NCBI GenBank assembly: GCA_016869375.1
Contig: VGEH01000034.1
Location: forward strand, 1 to 34,516
Length of the DNA: 34,516 nucleotides
From: Alphaproteobacteria bacterium
GTDB taxonomy: Bacteria; Pseudomonadota; Alphaproteobacteria; SHVZ01
Direction of reading: 5' to 3'
Notes under the pieces: model-generated
Seen by the model: only the letters and a program-made list of their open reading frames with translations
The model's database searches: none
Told to the model about the DNA's origin: nothing
Shown here: in pieces, positions 24,651 through 33,108 of the stretch
Layout of the letters: every line of letters begins with the position of its first letter
How positions within the stretch are numbered: position 1 is the first letter of the stretch
Position numbers and translations under genes: made by a program

Positions 24651-26669
24651 CTAAACGTTGTCGCGCGGGATCGAGACCTTCCAGTTCTTGGCGAAGACAC
24701 GGGTGCCACCCTCGAAGGCGTCGAGCGTCGCTTCGAGATCGAAGCTCGTCGGCGTCGCGGTCATCACCGTCCGGCACTTGGTCTCGATGTTCCAGTCCTT
24801 GCGCCTGAACTGCGAATGCGAGGTGACCTCGGCGCGCGCCTTCAAGGGATCGACCGGGTCGATCGAGAAATCGTCCTTCATCGTGCTGGAGCTCTCCAGC
24901 CCGATGCCGTCGATCAGCGAGGTACCGCCATCGTTCTCGAAGACGTAGCGGAGCGCGCCGGTCGGCCGGTCGCGCGTATGCGTCTGCGTGATCTTGCCGG
25001 GGCGGATCGTCGTCGTCTTCAGGATCTCCGGCAGCTCATGCGGCGGCAGCGGCACGAGCTTGGCGTCCGTCGGCGACGATCCCCGGATCGGCAGGATCAG
25101 AGCGCTGCCGGCGCCGTGCACGGTGAGCGTCGCCGCTTCCGGCGACGGCCAGGCGAGGGGCCAGTAGGTGGTGGAGATCGCGACCCGGATGCGATGCCCG
25201 GCCGGGAACACCTGCGCCAGGTCGTTGAGCTTGATGCGGACCTTGTAGGTCTTGCCCGGCTCCAGCGGCGTCGGGTTCTCGTGGCTGTCGCGATGGGTGA
25301 GGTTGAGAAGCCCGTAGCTGACCCGCGTCGCGGCGCCTATCGCCAGCACGTTTGAGAGACGCACGGCGACCAGCGCCTGCGGCTTGTCGGAGGAAAGCTC
25401 CAGCTCGACCACCGGCGCGCCCAGCACCTCGACATTCTGCTCGAGCGGTGCGGTTTCGAAGACGAGCGAACCGCCATCCTCCTCGCGCTGATCGCTCGGC
25501 ATGTCGGGGAAGAGGCCGTAGGGGCACCATTTGCCGATGGTCTGGCCGATCGTCTGCGGCGAGCGGATTTTTGCGACGCCGCTCCCGGCCGAACCTTTAG
25601 CTAGGCGGCCATCCGAAAAACCGAAGCGCGTCGGCGTCGCGCTCGGCGGCGGCCAGGAAGGCTCGCCGATCCAGCGGCCCGGCATCTCCTTGTAGAATGT
25701 CCTGGGCGGAACCGAATCCTGCATCCAGATGCGCATCATCGGCTCGGCCATGATGCCGGTGTCCTTGCCCTTCAGCCAATGGTCCCACCAGCGCACGGCG
25801 TCCTTGAGGAAGCCCACCGGCGGCCCGGGCAGCGCCATATGCGGGTAGCGGTGGCCCCACTGGCCGATCATCGCCTTCTTCGGCGAGGTGAGATGCTCCA
25901 TCAGCCGCGGGATCGCGTTGGCGTAGGCGTCGATCCAGCCGCCGACCGCATAGACGGCGCATTTGATCTTGGAATAATCCTCGCAGACCGAGCCGTGCTT
26001 CCAGAACTCGTCGCGCCGCTGGTGCTCGAGCCAGTTCTTGACCCAGAGGCCTGAGTTCTCGAGCCGGTCCATCCACATCTCGCGCCAGCGCTCGCCGACC
26101 ACCGTCGGATCCGGCGGCCGCGCGTTGTGCGAGAACATGGTCGAGGCCCAGCGCAGATTGTCGTTGATGACGCAGCCGCCCATGTAGTGCACGTCGTCGG
26201 CGTAGCGGTCGTCGGTCGAGCAGGAGGTGATGATCGCCTTCAAGGCCGGCGGCTGGAGGGCGGCGATCTGCAGCCCGTTGAAGCCGCCCCAGGAATTGCC
26301 GATCATCCCGACATTGCCCGAGCACCAGGGCTGCTTGGCCAGCCAGGCGATGATCTCGACGCCGTCATCGAGCTCCTGCTTCAGGTACTCGTCGACCAGC
26401 ACGCCGTCGGAGTCGCCCGAGCCCCGCTGATCGACGCGCACGCAGGCATAGCCGTGGCCGGCGACATAGGGGTGCATAAGGGAGTCCCGGACCGCCGTTC
26501 CGTCGCGGCGCCGATAAGGCAGATATTCCAGGATCGCCGGGACAGGATCCTTCGCGGCGTCCTCCGGCAGCCAGACGCGGGCGGCAAGCCTGGCCCCGTC
26601 GGCCAGCGTGATCCACAGGGTCTCGATCTCCCGCACCTTCCGCGGGAAGGACTTCACGATCACCGTCAT
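24651..26669 (-). CDS. CocE/NonD family serine hydrolase (paralogue A)
   Basis: A 672-residue alpha/beta hydrolase of the cocaine esterase / Xaa-Pro dipeptidyl-peptidase (S15) family, which cleaves esters or N-terminal X-Pro bonds. The catalytic triad is visible: Ser126 in Gly-Asn-Ser-Trp-Gly-Gly, Asp247 in Gly-Gly-Trp-Ile-Asp-Ala, and His273 in Trp-Gly-His. Tyr52 fits the oxyanion Tyr of CocE. After the hydrolase core come the C-terminal jelly-roll domain (from about residue 340) and a further region to 672. ATG 26669 is chosen because GAGG precedes it by seven bases and the homology to paralogue B begins there; the frame is open to 26720. No signal peptide is seen, so it acts in the cytoplasm. 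It is divergent from paralogue B. Confidence 0.9.
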   Translation of the reverse strand: MTVIVKSFPRKVREIETLWITLADGARLAARVWLPEDAAKDPVPAILEYLPYRRRDGTAVRDSLMHPYVAGHGYACVRVDQRGSGDSDGVLVDEYLKQELDDGVEIIAWLAKQPWCSGNVGMIGNSWGGFNGLQIAALQPPALKAIITSCSTDDRYADDVHYMGGCVINDNLRWASTMFSHNARPPDPTVVGERWREMWMDRLENSGLWVKNWLEHQRRDEFWKHGSVCEDYSKIKCAVYAVGGWIDAYANAIPRLMEHLTSPKKAMIGQWGHRYPHMALPGPPVGFLKDAVRWWDHWLKGKDTGIMAEPMMRIWMQDSVPPRTFYKEMPGRWIGEPSWPPPSATPTRFGFSDGRLAKGSAGSGVAKIRSPQTIGQTIGKWCPYGLFPDMPSDQREEDGGSLVFETAPLEQNVEVLGAPVVELELSSDKPQALVAVRLSNVLAIGAATRVSYGLLNLTHRDSHENPTPLEPGKTYKVRIKLNDLAQVFPAGHRIRVAISTTYWPLAWPSPEAATLTVHGAGSALILPIRGSSPTDAKLVPLPPHELPEILKTTTIRPGKITQTHTRDRPTGALRYVFENDGGTSLIDGIGLESSSTMKDDFSIDPVDPLKARAEVTSHSQFRRKDWNIETKCRTVMTATPTSFDLEATLDAFEGGTRVFAKNWKVSIPRDNV

Positions 26670-26749
26670 CGGAGGGCCTCGTCGTTCATCGGATTGCGCA
26701 GGGCCACGGCCTTGCTTCACACTGCCAGGGGAAGGCTCGGGGGAAAGCG
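26670..26749. promoter_or_regulatory. Divergent promoter region between two CocE-like paralogues
   Basis: Eighty bases separate the start codons of the divergent hydrolase paralogues. GGGGGAA (ending near 26745) is the ribosome binding site of the rightward gene and GAGG on the minus strand serves the leftward gene. No certain promoter boxes or operator dyad were found by eye. Confidence 0.3.
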
Positions 26750-28774
26750 ATGCGGGTCGTCGAAAAGCTGCCGCACAAGATACGCGTCGTCGAGAATATC
26801 TTCATTCCGCTGAAAAACGGCGACCAGGTCGCGGCCAAGCTCTGGATCCCCGAGGACGCCGAGAAAAACCCGGTGCCGGCGCTGATGGAGTACATCCCCT
26901 ACCGAAAGCGCGACTACACCGCGCGGCGCGACGCCCAGACCCACCCCTACCTCGCCGGCCACGGCTACGCCTCGCTCCGCGTCGACTGCCGCGGCGGCGG
27001 CGACTCCGACGGCATCATGCATGACGAATACCTGATGCAGGAGATGCAGGACGGCGCCGAGGTGATCGGCTGGATCGCCAGGCAGCCCTGGTGCACCGGC
27101 AAGGTCGGGCAGTTCGGCGGCTCCTGGGGCGGCTTCAACTCCCTCCAGGTCGCCTCGCTCCGCCCGCCGGAGCTGAAGGCGATCGTCACGGTGGTCTCCA
27201 CCGACGACCGCTACGCCGACGACATGCACTACATGGGCGGCGCGCTGCTCAACGATATGCTCTCCTGGGGCCAGCAATTCTTCGCCCAGCGCGCCCGGCC
27301 GCCGGATCCGGCGATCGTCGGCGATCGCTGGCGGGCGATGTGGGACAATCGGCTCAAGGCGATGCATCCGCAGATCGGCGACTGGATGACGCATCAGCGC
27401 CGCGACGCCTTCTGGAAGCACGGCTCGATCTGCGAGGACTATTCGTCGATCCAATGCGCCGTCTATGCGATCGGCGGCTGGGTCGACGGCTATTCCAACG
27501 CCGTCTTCCGCATGATGCAGGGCCTGAAGTGCCCGAAGAAGGCGCTGCTCGGTCCCTGGGGCCATGGCCGCCCGCACTTCGCCTATCCCGGTCCGATGAT
27601 CGGCTACCTGCAGGAGCAGCTCCGCTGGTGGGATCATTGGCTGAAGGGCAAGGACACCGGCATCATGGCCGAGCCGATGGTGAAGGCCTGGATGCAGGAC
27701 TCGGTGCCGGTGAAGTCCTTCTACGACACGCGGCCGGGCAGATGGGTCAACGAACCGTCGTGGCCCTCGCCGAACATCAAGGACCGCGGCTATACGCTGC
27801 TGCCGAACACGCTGTCGGAGAGCGGAGGGAAGGGGCCCGTCCTCTCGATCCGCTCGCCCGAGACGGTCGGCGTCGCCAGCGGCGAATGGTGTCCCTTCGG
27901 CCTCGGCGGCGTCGGGCCGGAGCTGCCGACCGATCAGCGCCAGGACGATGGCGGCTCGCTCGTCTTCGATTCCGGCGTGCTCGCCGAGCCGCTCGAAATC
28001 CTGGGCGCGCCGGTCGCCGAGCTCACGCTCTCCTCCGACAAGCCGCGGGCCAATTTGATCGCCAGGCTCTCCGACATCAGGCCGGACGGCACGGTGCTGC
28101 GCGTGACCTATGGCGTGCTCAACCTCACGCATCGCGAAAGCCATGAGCACCCGACCGCGCTCGAACCCGGCAAGACCTACAAGGTCCGCCTCCAGCTCAA
28201 CGAGGTCGGCCATGTCTTCCCCAAAGGCCATCGTTTGCGCGTGTCGATCTCGACCGCCTATTGGCCGATCCTCTTCCCGTCGCCCGACGGCGCGACGCTG
28301 TCGATCGCCACGGGCGAGAGCCGCTTCACGCTCCCGGTGCGGGCGCCGCGGGCGGAGGATGCCAAGGTTCCCGGCTTCCAGGAGCCCGAAGGCACGCCGA
28401 TGATCGCGGTCGAGACGCTGAGGCCGGCCGAGATCGTGCGCAAGCTGACGACCGATATCGGCACCGGCGTCACCGAATACGCGATCCATCGCGACGATGG
28501 CCGCCTCAAGATGGCGCATAGCGGCACCATCCTGGAGACGGTGAAGGCCAACATCTTCCGGGTGAAGGATGAGGATCCGCTCTCGGCGGAATCCATCGTC
28601 ACCTGCACCTTCAAGATGGAACGGCCGGAGTGGAATGCGGAGATCCGCACCGGCGTCACGCTCACCGGCGACGCCACGCATTTCCGGCTGGTGACCGATC
28701 TCGACGTCTTCGATCACGGCGTCCGCATCGACAGCAGGACCTGGGACCAGAAGATCGCGAGGGATCTCGTCTGA
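26750..28774 (+). CDS. CocE/NonD family serine hydrolase (paralogue B)
   Basis: A 674-residue alpha/beta hydrolase closely similar to the divergent paralogue A along its whole length; many blocks such as Trp-Trp-Asp-His-Trp-Leu-Lys-Gly-Lys-Asp-Thr-Gly-Ile-Met-Ala are identical. The triad is Ser125 (Gly-Gly-Ser-Trp-Gly-Gly), Asp246 (Gly-Gly-Trp-Val-Asp-Gly) and His272 (Pro-Trp-Gly-His), with Tyr51 as the likely oxyanion residue. No signal peptide is seen. Its TGA overlaps the ATG of a dppB-type permease by one base, which ties the enzyme to uptake of its substrate. The Cys-Arg-Gly-Gly-Gly-Asp-Ser-Asp segment near residue 80-87 differs from Gln-Arg-Gly-Ser-Gly-Asp-Ser-Asp in paralogue A, so specificities may have parted. 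Confidence 0.9.
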   Translation: MRVVEKLPHKIRVVENIFIPLKNGDQVAAKLWIPEDAEKNPVPALMEYIPYRKRDYTARRDAQTHPYLAGHGYASLRVDCRGGGDSDGIMHDEYLMQEMQDGAEVIGWIARQPWCTGKVGQFGGSWGGFNSLQVASLRPPELKAIVTVVSTDDRYADDMHYMGGALLNDMLSWGQQFFAQRARPPDPAIVGDRWRAMWDNRLKAMHPQIGDWMTHQRRDAFWKHGSICEDYSSIQCAVYAIGGWVDGYSNAVFRMMQGLKCPKKALLGPWGHGRPHFAYPGPMIGYLQEQLRWWDHWLKGKDTGIMAEPMVKAWMQDSVPVKSFYDTRPGRWVNEPSWPSPNIKDRGYTLLPNTLSESGGKGPVLSIRSPETVGVASGEWCPFGLGGVGPELPTDQRQDDGGSLVFDSGVLAEPLEILGAPVAELTLSSDKPRANLIARLSDIRPDGTVLRVTYGVLNLTHRESHEHPTALEPGKTYKVRLQLNEVGHVFPKGHRLRVSISTAYWPILFPSPDGATLSIATGESRFTLPVRAPRAEDAKVPGFQEPEGTPMIAVETLRPAEIVRKLTTDIGTGVTEYAIHRDDGRLKMAHSGTILETVKANIFRVKDEDPLSAESIVTCTFKMERPEWNAEIRTGVTLTGDATHFRLVTDLDVFDHGVRIDSRTWDQKIARDLV

Positions 28775-29718
28775 TGCTGCTCTACGCCCTCAAGCGCCTG
28801 GGGTTGATGGCGGCGATCGTGCTGGTCGCGATGACGATCCTGTTCATCATGATCCATCTCGTGCCGGGCGATCCCGCCTCGATCGCGCTGGGGCCGCGGG
28901 CGACGCCGTCGATGGTCGAGGAGTTCCGCTCGCGCATGGGACTCGACCAGCCCATCGTCATCCAGCTCGCCCGCTTCATCGGCAACGTGCTGACGGGCGA
29001 CATGGGCGCGGATGTCTGGACCGGGCGCAGCGTCGCCGGCATCGTGTTCAACGAGCTGCCCTACACGGTCGTCCTCGCGCTCGCGGGCCTCGGCTGGGCG
29101 GTGCTGCTCGGCATCCCGCTCGGCTGCTATTCCGCGGTCTATCGCGGCAGCTGGCTCGACCGTATCACCGGTGTCTTCTCGGTCGCGGCGATCGCGGTGC
29201 CGTCCTTCGTTGTCGCGATCTATCTGCTGCTGGTCTTCGCCGTCTGGCTGCGCTGGTTCCCGGCGCTCGGTGCTGGCCCGCCCGGCGACCCGCTGACTCA
29301 GGCCAAGCACCTCGTGCTGCCGGCCTTCGCCATCGGTCTCGGCTGGGTCGGCTTCCTCGCGCGGCTGGTGCGCGCCTCGATGCTCGAGATCATGGGCGAG
29401 AACCATATCCGCACGGCGCGCGCCTTCGGCCTCCCGCGTCGGAAGATCATCTATCGCTACGCGCTGAAGCTGGCTGTCCTGCCGACCGTGGCGCTTCTCG
29501 GCGTCGGCATGGGACGCCTCTTGTCGGGCGCGGTCTTCGCCGAGATCGTGTTCAACCGCCCGGGCGTCGGCCGCCTCGTCTTCGAGTCGGTCAACGCCCG
29601 GAACTATCCGATCGTGCTCGGCGCGGTGATGGTGACGACTGTGCTGTTCGCGCTCTCGACCCTGCTCTCGGATCTCGCTGCTGCGGCGCTCGATCCGAGA
29701 ACCAGGGACAAGCTCTAG
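28774..29718 (+). CDS. ABC transporter permease, DppB/OppB type, without an adjacent dppC
   Basis: A 314-residue inner-membrane permease with the first helix at about residues 10-30, the Leu-Val-Pro-Gly-Asp-Pro-Ala motif, the Arg-Met-Gly-Leu-Asp-Gln-Pro periplasmic segment, an EAA loop near 205-225 (Ala-Arg-Ala-Phe-Gly-Leu-Pro), and the Ala-Leu-Asp-Pro-Arg-Thr ending. ATG 28774 overlaps the stop of the hydrolase (TGATG); the open frame upstream is antisense-type noise within that gene. Normally a dppC gene follows directly, but here two convergent genes for secreted proteins come next. The dppC, D and F genes at the right edge are on the other strand and could have been its partners before a rearrangement. 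Confidence 0.91.
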   Translation: MLLYALKRLGLMAAIVLVAMTILFIMIHLVPGDPASIALGPRATPSMVEEFRSRMGLDQPIVIQLARFIGNVLTGDMGADVWTGRSVAGIVFNELPYTVVLALAGLGWAVLLGIPLGCYSAVYRGSWLDRITGVFSVAAIAVPSFVVAIYLLLVFAVWLRWFPALGAGPPGDPLTQAKHLVLPAFAIGLGWVGFLARLVRASMLEIMGENHIRTARAFGLPRRKIIYRYALKLAVLPTVALLGVGMGRLLSGAVFAEIVFNRPGVGRLVFESVNARNYPIVLGAVMVTTVLFALSTLLSDLAAAALDPRTRDKL

Positions 29719-29721
29719 GCC

Positions 29722-30066
29722 CTACCCGCCGTAAGGCGAGCGGCAGTAGACGCGTTCGCCGGCGTAGTAGCCCTGCGAGGTATTGTCGTAGGGGTTATAG
29801 CCAAGCGTGTTGCTGTAGCACCAATCCGTATGCGGATTCCGTGCGGGCACGGCATAGACCGGGGCCGGCCCCGCATAGGCGGGCTGGCTGTTGGCGATGA
29901 TGCCGCCGATCACGAGGCCGCCCAGCAATCCGACGGCGGCAGCGCCGGCGGCATTGCCGCCATGATGATGGCGATGGCGGTGCTGCGCATGCGCAGCCGA
30001 GACGCTGCCGATCAAGAGAGCCGCGGCGAGGCCGCCGGCACACAGACGAGAGACGAGACGGGTCAT
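29722..30066 (-). CDS. BA14K-like secreted protein 1
   Basis: A 114-residue secreted protein. A signal peptide is clear (Arg at 3 and 7, Ala/Leu core, Ala-His-Ala cleavage near residue 27), followed by a His-rich stretch, a Gly/Ala/Ile-rich hydrophobic segment (about residues 37-60) and the BA14K C-terminal motif: Asp-Trp-Cys-Tyr, Tyr-Asn-Pro-Tyr-Asp-Asn-Thr and a closing Val-Tyr-Cys-Arg-Ser-Pro-Tyr. BA14K was described as an immunoreactive Brucella protein with lectin-like activity. AGGAG precedes ATG 30066. It is followed closely upstream by a second copy of the same domain, so the pair is a tandem duplication. Confidence 0.85.
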   Translation of the reverse strand: MTRLVSRLCAGGLAAALLIGSVSAAHAQHRHRHHHGGNAAGAAAVGLLGGLVIGGIIANSQPAYAGPAPVYAVPARNPHTDWCYSNTLGYNPYDNTSQGYYAGERVYCRSPYGG

Positions 30067-30152
30067 GGCTCCTGCTCCTCGATGGAGGAATGAACGTGTC
30101 AGGAGAAACACGGGCGATGAGGGGCCGTTCCTGCGGACGGTATCCCTATGCC

Positions 30153-30434
30153 TCAGCCACCGTATGGGGACCGGCAATAGACGCGTTCGCCGCAATAGCC
30201 CTGGAACGTATTGTCATAGGGGTTGTAGCCGGGCCTGTAGGAAAAGCACCAATCCGTATGCGGATTGCGTGCGGAATAAGGCGGAAAGACGACAAGCGGC
30301 CGCTCCGGCCACGGCGCGTTGACGTCGCCGGGGAAATCGTCGGGCGCGCGGTTGCGGTCGCGCTGCGCCTCCGCGACGGAGACGCTGCCGAGCAGGAGCG
30401 TGGTGGCGAGAAGGATGGCGGCTGTCGGTTTCAT
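30153..30434 (-). CDS. BA14K-like secreted protein 2
   Basis: A 93-residue secreted protein. The signal peptide runs to about residue 23 (Lys2, a Leu/Ala/Thr core, Ala-Glu-Ala cleavage), then an Asp/Pro-rich linker, then the BA14K motif from about residue 57 to the end, nearly identical to that of protein 1 (both contain Arg-Asn-Pro-His-Thr-Asp-Trp-Cys and end Cys-Arg-Ser-Pro-Tyr-Gly-Gly). It lacks the His-rich and hydrophobic segments of its neighbour. ATG 30434 is the start that gives the signal peptide; its ribosome binding site is weak. It lies 44 bases after the M20 amidohydrolase on the same strand. Confidence 0.82.
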   Translation of the reverse strand: MKPTAAILLATTLLLGSVSVAEAQRDRNRAPDDFPGDVNAPWPERPLVVFPPYSARNPHTDWCFSYRPGYNPYDNTFQGYCGERVYCRSPYGG

Positions 30435-30478
30435 GGCGTCTTGGAAAACGTCGTCGCCGACGGCCGGGTTCCCGAGCT

Positions 30479-31654
30479 TTAGCGCGGCAGGCGCTCCAGC
30501 TTGCGCTCGACCAGGCGCACGAACAGGCTCGAGCCGTAGGGCAGGATGTTGTCGTTGAAGTCGTAGGCCGGGTTGTGCACGGCGCAGCCGCCTTCGCCGT
30601 CGCCATTGCCGATCATCATGTAGGCGCCGGGGCGGACGTTGAGCATGTAGGAGAAGTCTTCCGAGGCCATGATCAGCGGGCCGTCGCGGTCGACATTCTC
30701 CTCGCCGACGAGCTCTGCCGCGGTATCGGCGATGAAGGCCGTCTCGTTCGGATCGTTGATGGTTGGGAGAAAGATCAGGCGGTAGTCGAGCGAGGCGGTC
30801 GCGCCGAAGCCGGCGGCGACGTTCTCGGCGATCCGCCGCATGTTGGTCTCGAGCAGCTTGAGCGTGTCCATCGAGAAGGCGCGTGCCGTGCCTTTGATGA
30901 CCGCGGTCTGAGGGATCACGTTGTAGGCATCGCCGCCATGGATCTGCGTGATGCTGAGCACGGCCGTGTCCGAGGGCCGGACGTTGCGCGAGACGATCGA
31001 CTGCAGTGCCGTGACGATGTGGCTCGCCACCAGCACGGGGTCGATGGTCGTCTCCGGCTTGGCGCCGTGCCCGCCCTTGCCGGTGACGGCGACATCGAAG
31101 AAGGCGCCGCCGGCCATCATGCCACCGGGGCGGATGGCGAACTTGCCCACGGGACAGCCCGGCCAGTTGTGCATGCCGAAGATCGAGTCGCATGGGAACT
31201 TCTCGAACAGCCCGTCCTCGACCATCGCCTTTCCGCCGCCGAGGCCTTCCTCGGCCGGCTGGAAGATGAAGTTGACGACGCCGTCGAAATTCCTCGACTG
31301 CGCCAGGTACTGCGCGGCGCCGAGCAGCATGGTGGTGTGGCCGTCATGGCCGCAGGCATGCATGCGACCCGCGTGGCGGGACTTGTGCGCGAAGGTGTTG
31401 GCTTCCTGGATCGGCAACGCATCCATGTCGGCGCGGAGCCCGATCGAGCGCGGCGAGTTGCCGACCTGGAGCCGGCCGACGACGCCGGTCCTGCCGATGC
31501 CGCGATGGACCTCGATGCCGAAGGCCTTCAGCTTCTCGGCGACGATGTCGGAGGTGCGCTGTTCCTCGAAGCCCAGCTCCGGATGCGCATGGATGTCGCG
31601 CCGCCAGGCCGTCATTTCGGCCTGGGCCTGCTTCAGGCGGTCGAGAACCTGCAT
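30479..31654 (-). CDS. M20 family amidohydrolase (hippurate / N-acyl-amino acid hydrolase-like)
   Basis: A 391-residue cytoplasmic metalloenzyme of the M20D subfamily, which hydrolyses N-acyl amino acids such as hippurate or auxin conjugates. Metal ligands are Cys101 and His103 (Met-His-Ala-Cys-Gly-His-Asp), Glu135/Glu136 (Gln-Pro-Ala-Glu-Glu-Gly), His162 (Gly-Met-His-Asn-Trp-Pro) and a C-terminal His in Ala-Val-His-Asn-Pro. The dimerisation (lid) domain occupies about 185-300, and Ala-Ser-Glu-Asp-Phe-Ser near residue 332-337 is the usual signature. GAGGAG precedes ATG 31654. It is on the strand of the dppC-D-F set further right, so the imported compound may be its substrate (inference). Confidence 0.92.
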   Translation of the reverse strand: MQVLDRLKQAQAEMTAWRRDIHAHPELGFEEQRTSDIVAEKLKAFGIEVHRGIGRTGVVGRLQVGNSPRSIGLRADMDALPIQEANTFAHKSRHAGRMHACGHDGHTTMLLGAAQYLAQSRNFDGVVNFIFQPAEEGLGGGKAMVEDGLFEKFPCDSIFGMHNWPGCPVGKFAIRPGGMMAGGAFFDVAVTGKGGHGAKPETTIDPVLVASHIVTALQSIVSRNVRPSDTAVLSITQIHGGDAYNVIPQTAVIKGTARAFSMDTLKLLETNMRRIAENVAAGFGATASLDYRLIFLPTINDPNETAFIADTAAELVGEENVDRDGPLIMASEDFSYMLNVRPGAYMMIGNGDGEGGCAVHNPAYDFNDNILPYGSSLFVRLVERKLERLPR

Positions 31655-31727
31655 CGTCTTCTCCTCATTCGGTGATCAAGGCCGTAGCTCAAATCGGCGG
31701 GCGATGGCAACCGGCTTCACGTCCCGC

Positions 31728-32120
31728 TTATTCGTCGAGGTTCCGCCAGCGGGCTTCGCGCGCTCCAGGAGCCGGGAAGTCCATCTGGCTGTCGTGAAGG
31801 ACCGCGTCGATCGCGTGCAGGCTCTCCAGCAGCGCCGGGTCGAGGGGCGTTGACGCGCCCGAAGCCATCGTCAGGCGGACCATGCCCGCCAGCCGCCGGA
31901 GAGCCTTCAGGAACACATCGTCATGAGCGGCGACGAACGACGTCGCGCTCGCCGCCATCGATGCCGCGCCGATCCGGACCATGGCGACGTCGCTGCTGAG
32001 CTGGGTCCGGACGTCGCTGCGGAGCTTGCGCGCTTCCAGAAGCGGGCCGTGGGCGTAGTCGCACAGCGACCGGATCGCCTCGCGCAGCGAAGTCTTCGAC
32101 TGCTCGCGCTTTCTCTCCAC
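31728..32120 (-). CDS. Small protein of unknown function downstream of the dppF-type gene
   Basis: A 130-residue protein I do not recognise. Its codons end in G or C at nearly every position, as in the neighbouring genes, so it is very likely real. It reads as mostly alpha-helical: a basic first helix (about 1-35), an Ala/Ser/Met-rich middle that is not hydrophobic enough for a membrane span, and a short C-terminal tail. There is one Cys (residue 20) and no obvious catalytic motif. It starts with GTG at 32120, ten bases after the stop of the ATPase gene, so it belongs to that operon. It may be an accessory protein of the pathway. Confidence 0.65.
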   Translation of the reverse strand: MERKREQSKTSLREAIRSLCDYAHGPLLEARKLRSDVRTQLSSDVAMVRIGAASMAASATSFVAAHDDVFLKALRRLAGMVRLTMASGASTPLDPALLESLHAIDAVLHDSQMDFPAPGAREARWRNLDE

Positions 32121-32130
32121 GGCGATCCCG

Positions 32131-33108
32131 TCAGGCCAGCGGGAAGTGACACCTCACCTCGCGTCCGCCGGGGAGCGGGGTGGGCAAGGGGGCCTCGACC
32201 CTGCAGCGATCCTGTGCGTGGACGCAGCGCGTGTGGAACTCGCAGCCGGAGGGGCGGCGGCGGAGGCTCGGGATCTCGCCCTTGAGCTCGAGCTCGCTCC
32301 GGCGCTTGTCGGGGTCGGGCTGCGGCACCGCGGCGACAAGCGCCTGGGTGTAGGGATGCGCCGGCCTGGCGAAGACCGCGCGGGTCGGGCCCTGCTCGAC
32401 CAGGCGGCCGAGATACATGATCGCGAGCCGATCGCTGACATGCCGGATCACCGGCAGGTTGTGGGTGACGATCAGGTAGCTGAGCCCGAACTGCTTCTGC
32501 AGCTCGTTCATCAGGTTCAGGATCTCGCCCTGCACCGAGACGTCGAGGCCGGCGGTCGGCTCGTCGGCGAGGATCAGCTTGGGCTTCAGCGACAGCGTGC
32601 GCGCGACGCCGACGCGCCGCGCCTGGCCGCCGGAGAGCTGGTGCGCGTAGGCCGTGAGGAAGCCGTCATGCAATCCGACGATGCCGAGGAGGCGGCGCGC
32701 TTCCTTGTCGAGATCGACATCGCGGATGCGGTGGATGTGGAAAGGCTCGATCAGCAACCCGCGCACGGTCTTGCGCGGGCTCAAGGAGGCGACCGGGTCC
32801 TGGAACATCATGCCGAGCTGGCGGCGGATGCCGCGATACTCGGACTCGCGCAAGCCCACCAGCTCGCGGCCATTGAGATGGATGCTGCCGGAATGCACCG
32901 GCACCAGGCCGACGACGGCGCGCGCCAGCGTGGTCTTGCCGGAGCCGCTCTCGCCGACGAGGCCGAGCGTCTCGCCTTCGCGAAGCGCGAGCGAGACATC
33001 GAGGACGGCGTCGATATAGGGATCCGCGTCTCTATCGACCAGCGCGCGGACGAAGCCCACCGTGCGGAACCGCACGCGCAGCCCCTGGATCGTCAGCAGC
33101 TCAGCCAT
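32131..33108 (-). CDS. ABC transporter ATP-binding protein, DppF/OppF type
   Basis: A 325-residue cytoplasmic ATPase. Walker A is Gly-Glu-Ser-Gly-Ser-Gly-Lys-Thr-Thr near residues 54-62, the Q-loop reads Met-Phe-Gln-Asp-Pro-Val, the signature is Leu-Ser-Gly-Gly-Gln-Ala-Arg-Arg, Walker B ends Leu-Ala-Asp-Glu-Pro-Thr-Ala-Gly-Leu-Asp, and the switch His lies in Val-Thr-His-Asn. The signature's Ala-Arg-Arg and the Thr-Ala-Gly-Leu-Asp D-loop differ from the usual DppF wording, marking a separate lineage from the ATPase at 15958. The C-terminal extension keeps the Cys pattern (Gly-Cys-Glu-Phe-His-Thr-Arg-Cys). It overlaps the stop of dppD by eight bases. Confidence 0.93.
   Translation of the reverse strand: MAELLTIQGLRVRFRTVGFVRALVDRDADPYIDAVLDVSLALREGETLGLVGESGSGKTTLARAVVGLVPVHSGSIHLNGRELVGLRESEYRGIRRQLGMMFQDPVASLSPRKTVRGLLIEPFHIHRIRDVDLDKEARRLLGIVGLHDGFLTAYAHQLSGGQARRVGVARTLSLKPKLILADEPTAGLDVSVQGEILNLMNELQKQFGLSYLIVTHNLPVIRHVSDRLAIMYLGRLVEQGPTRAVFARPAHPYTQALVAAVPQPDPDKRRSELELKGEIPSLRRRPSGCEFHTRCVHAQDRCRVEAPLPTPLPGGREVRCHFPLA

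Noticed and set aside
24467-24777. Small open frames across the inverted repeat
   Set aside because: They arise from the repeat arms themselves and have no start signals or conserved product.
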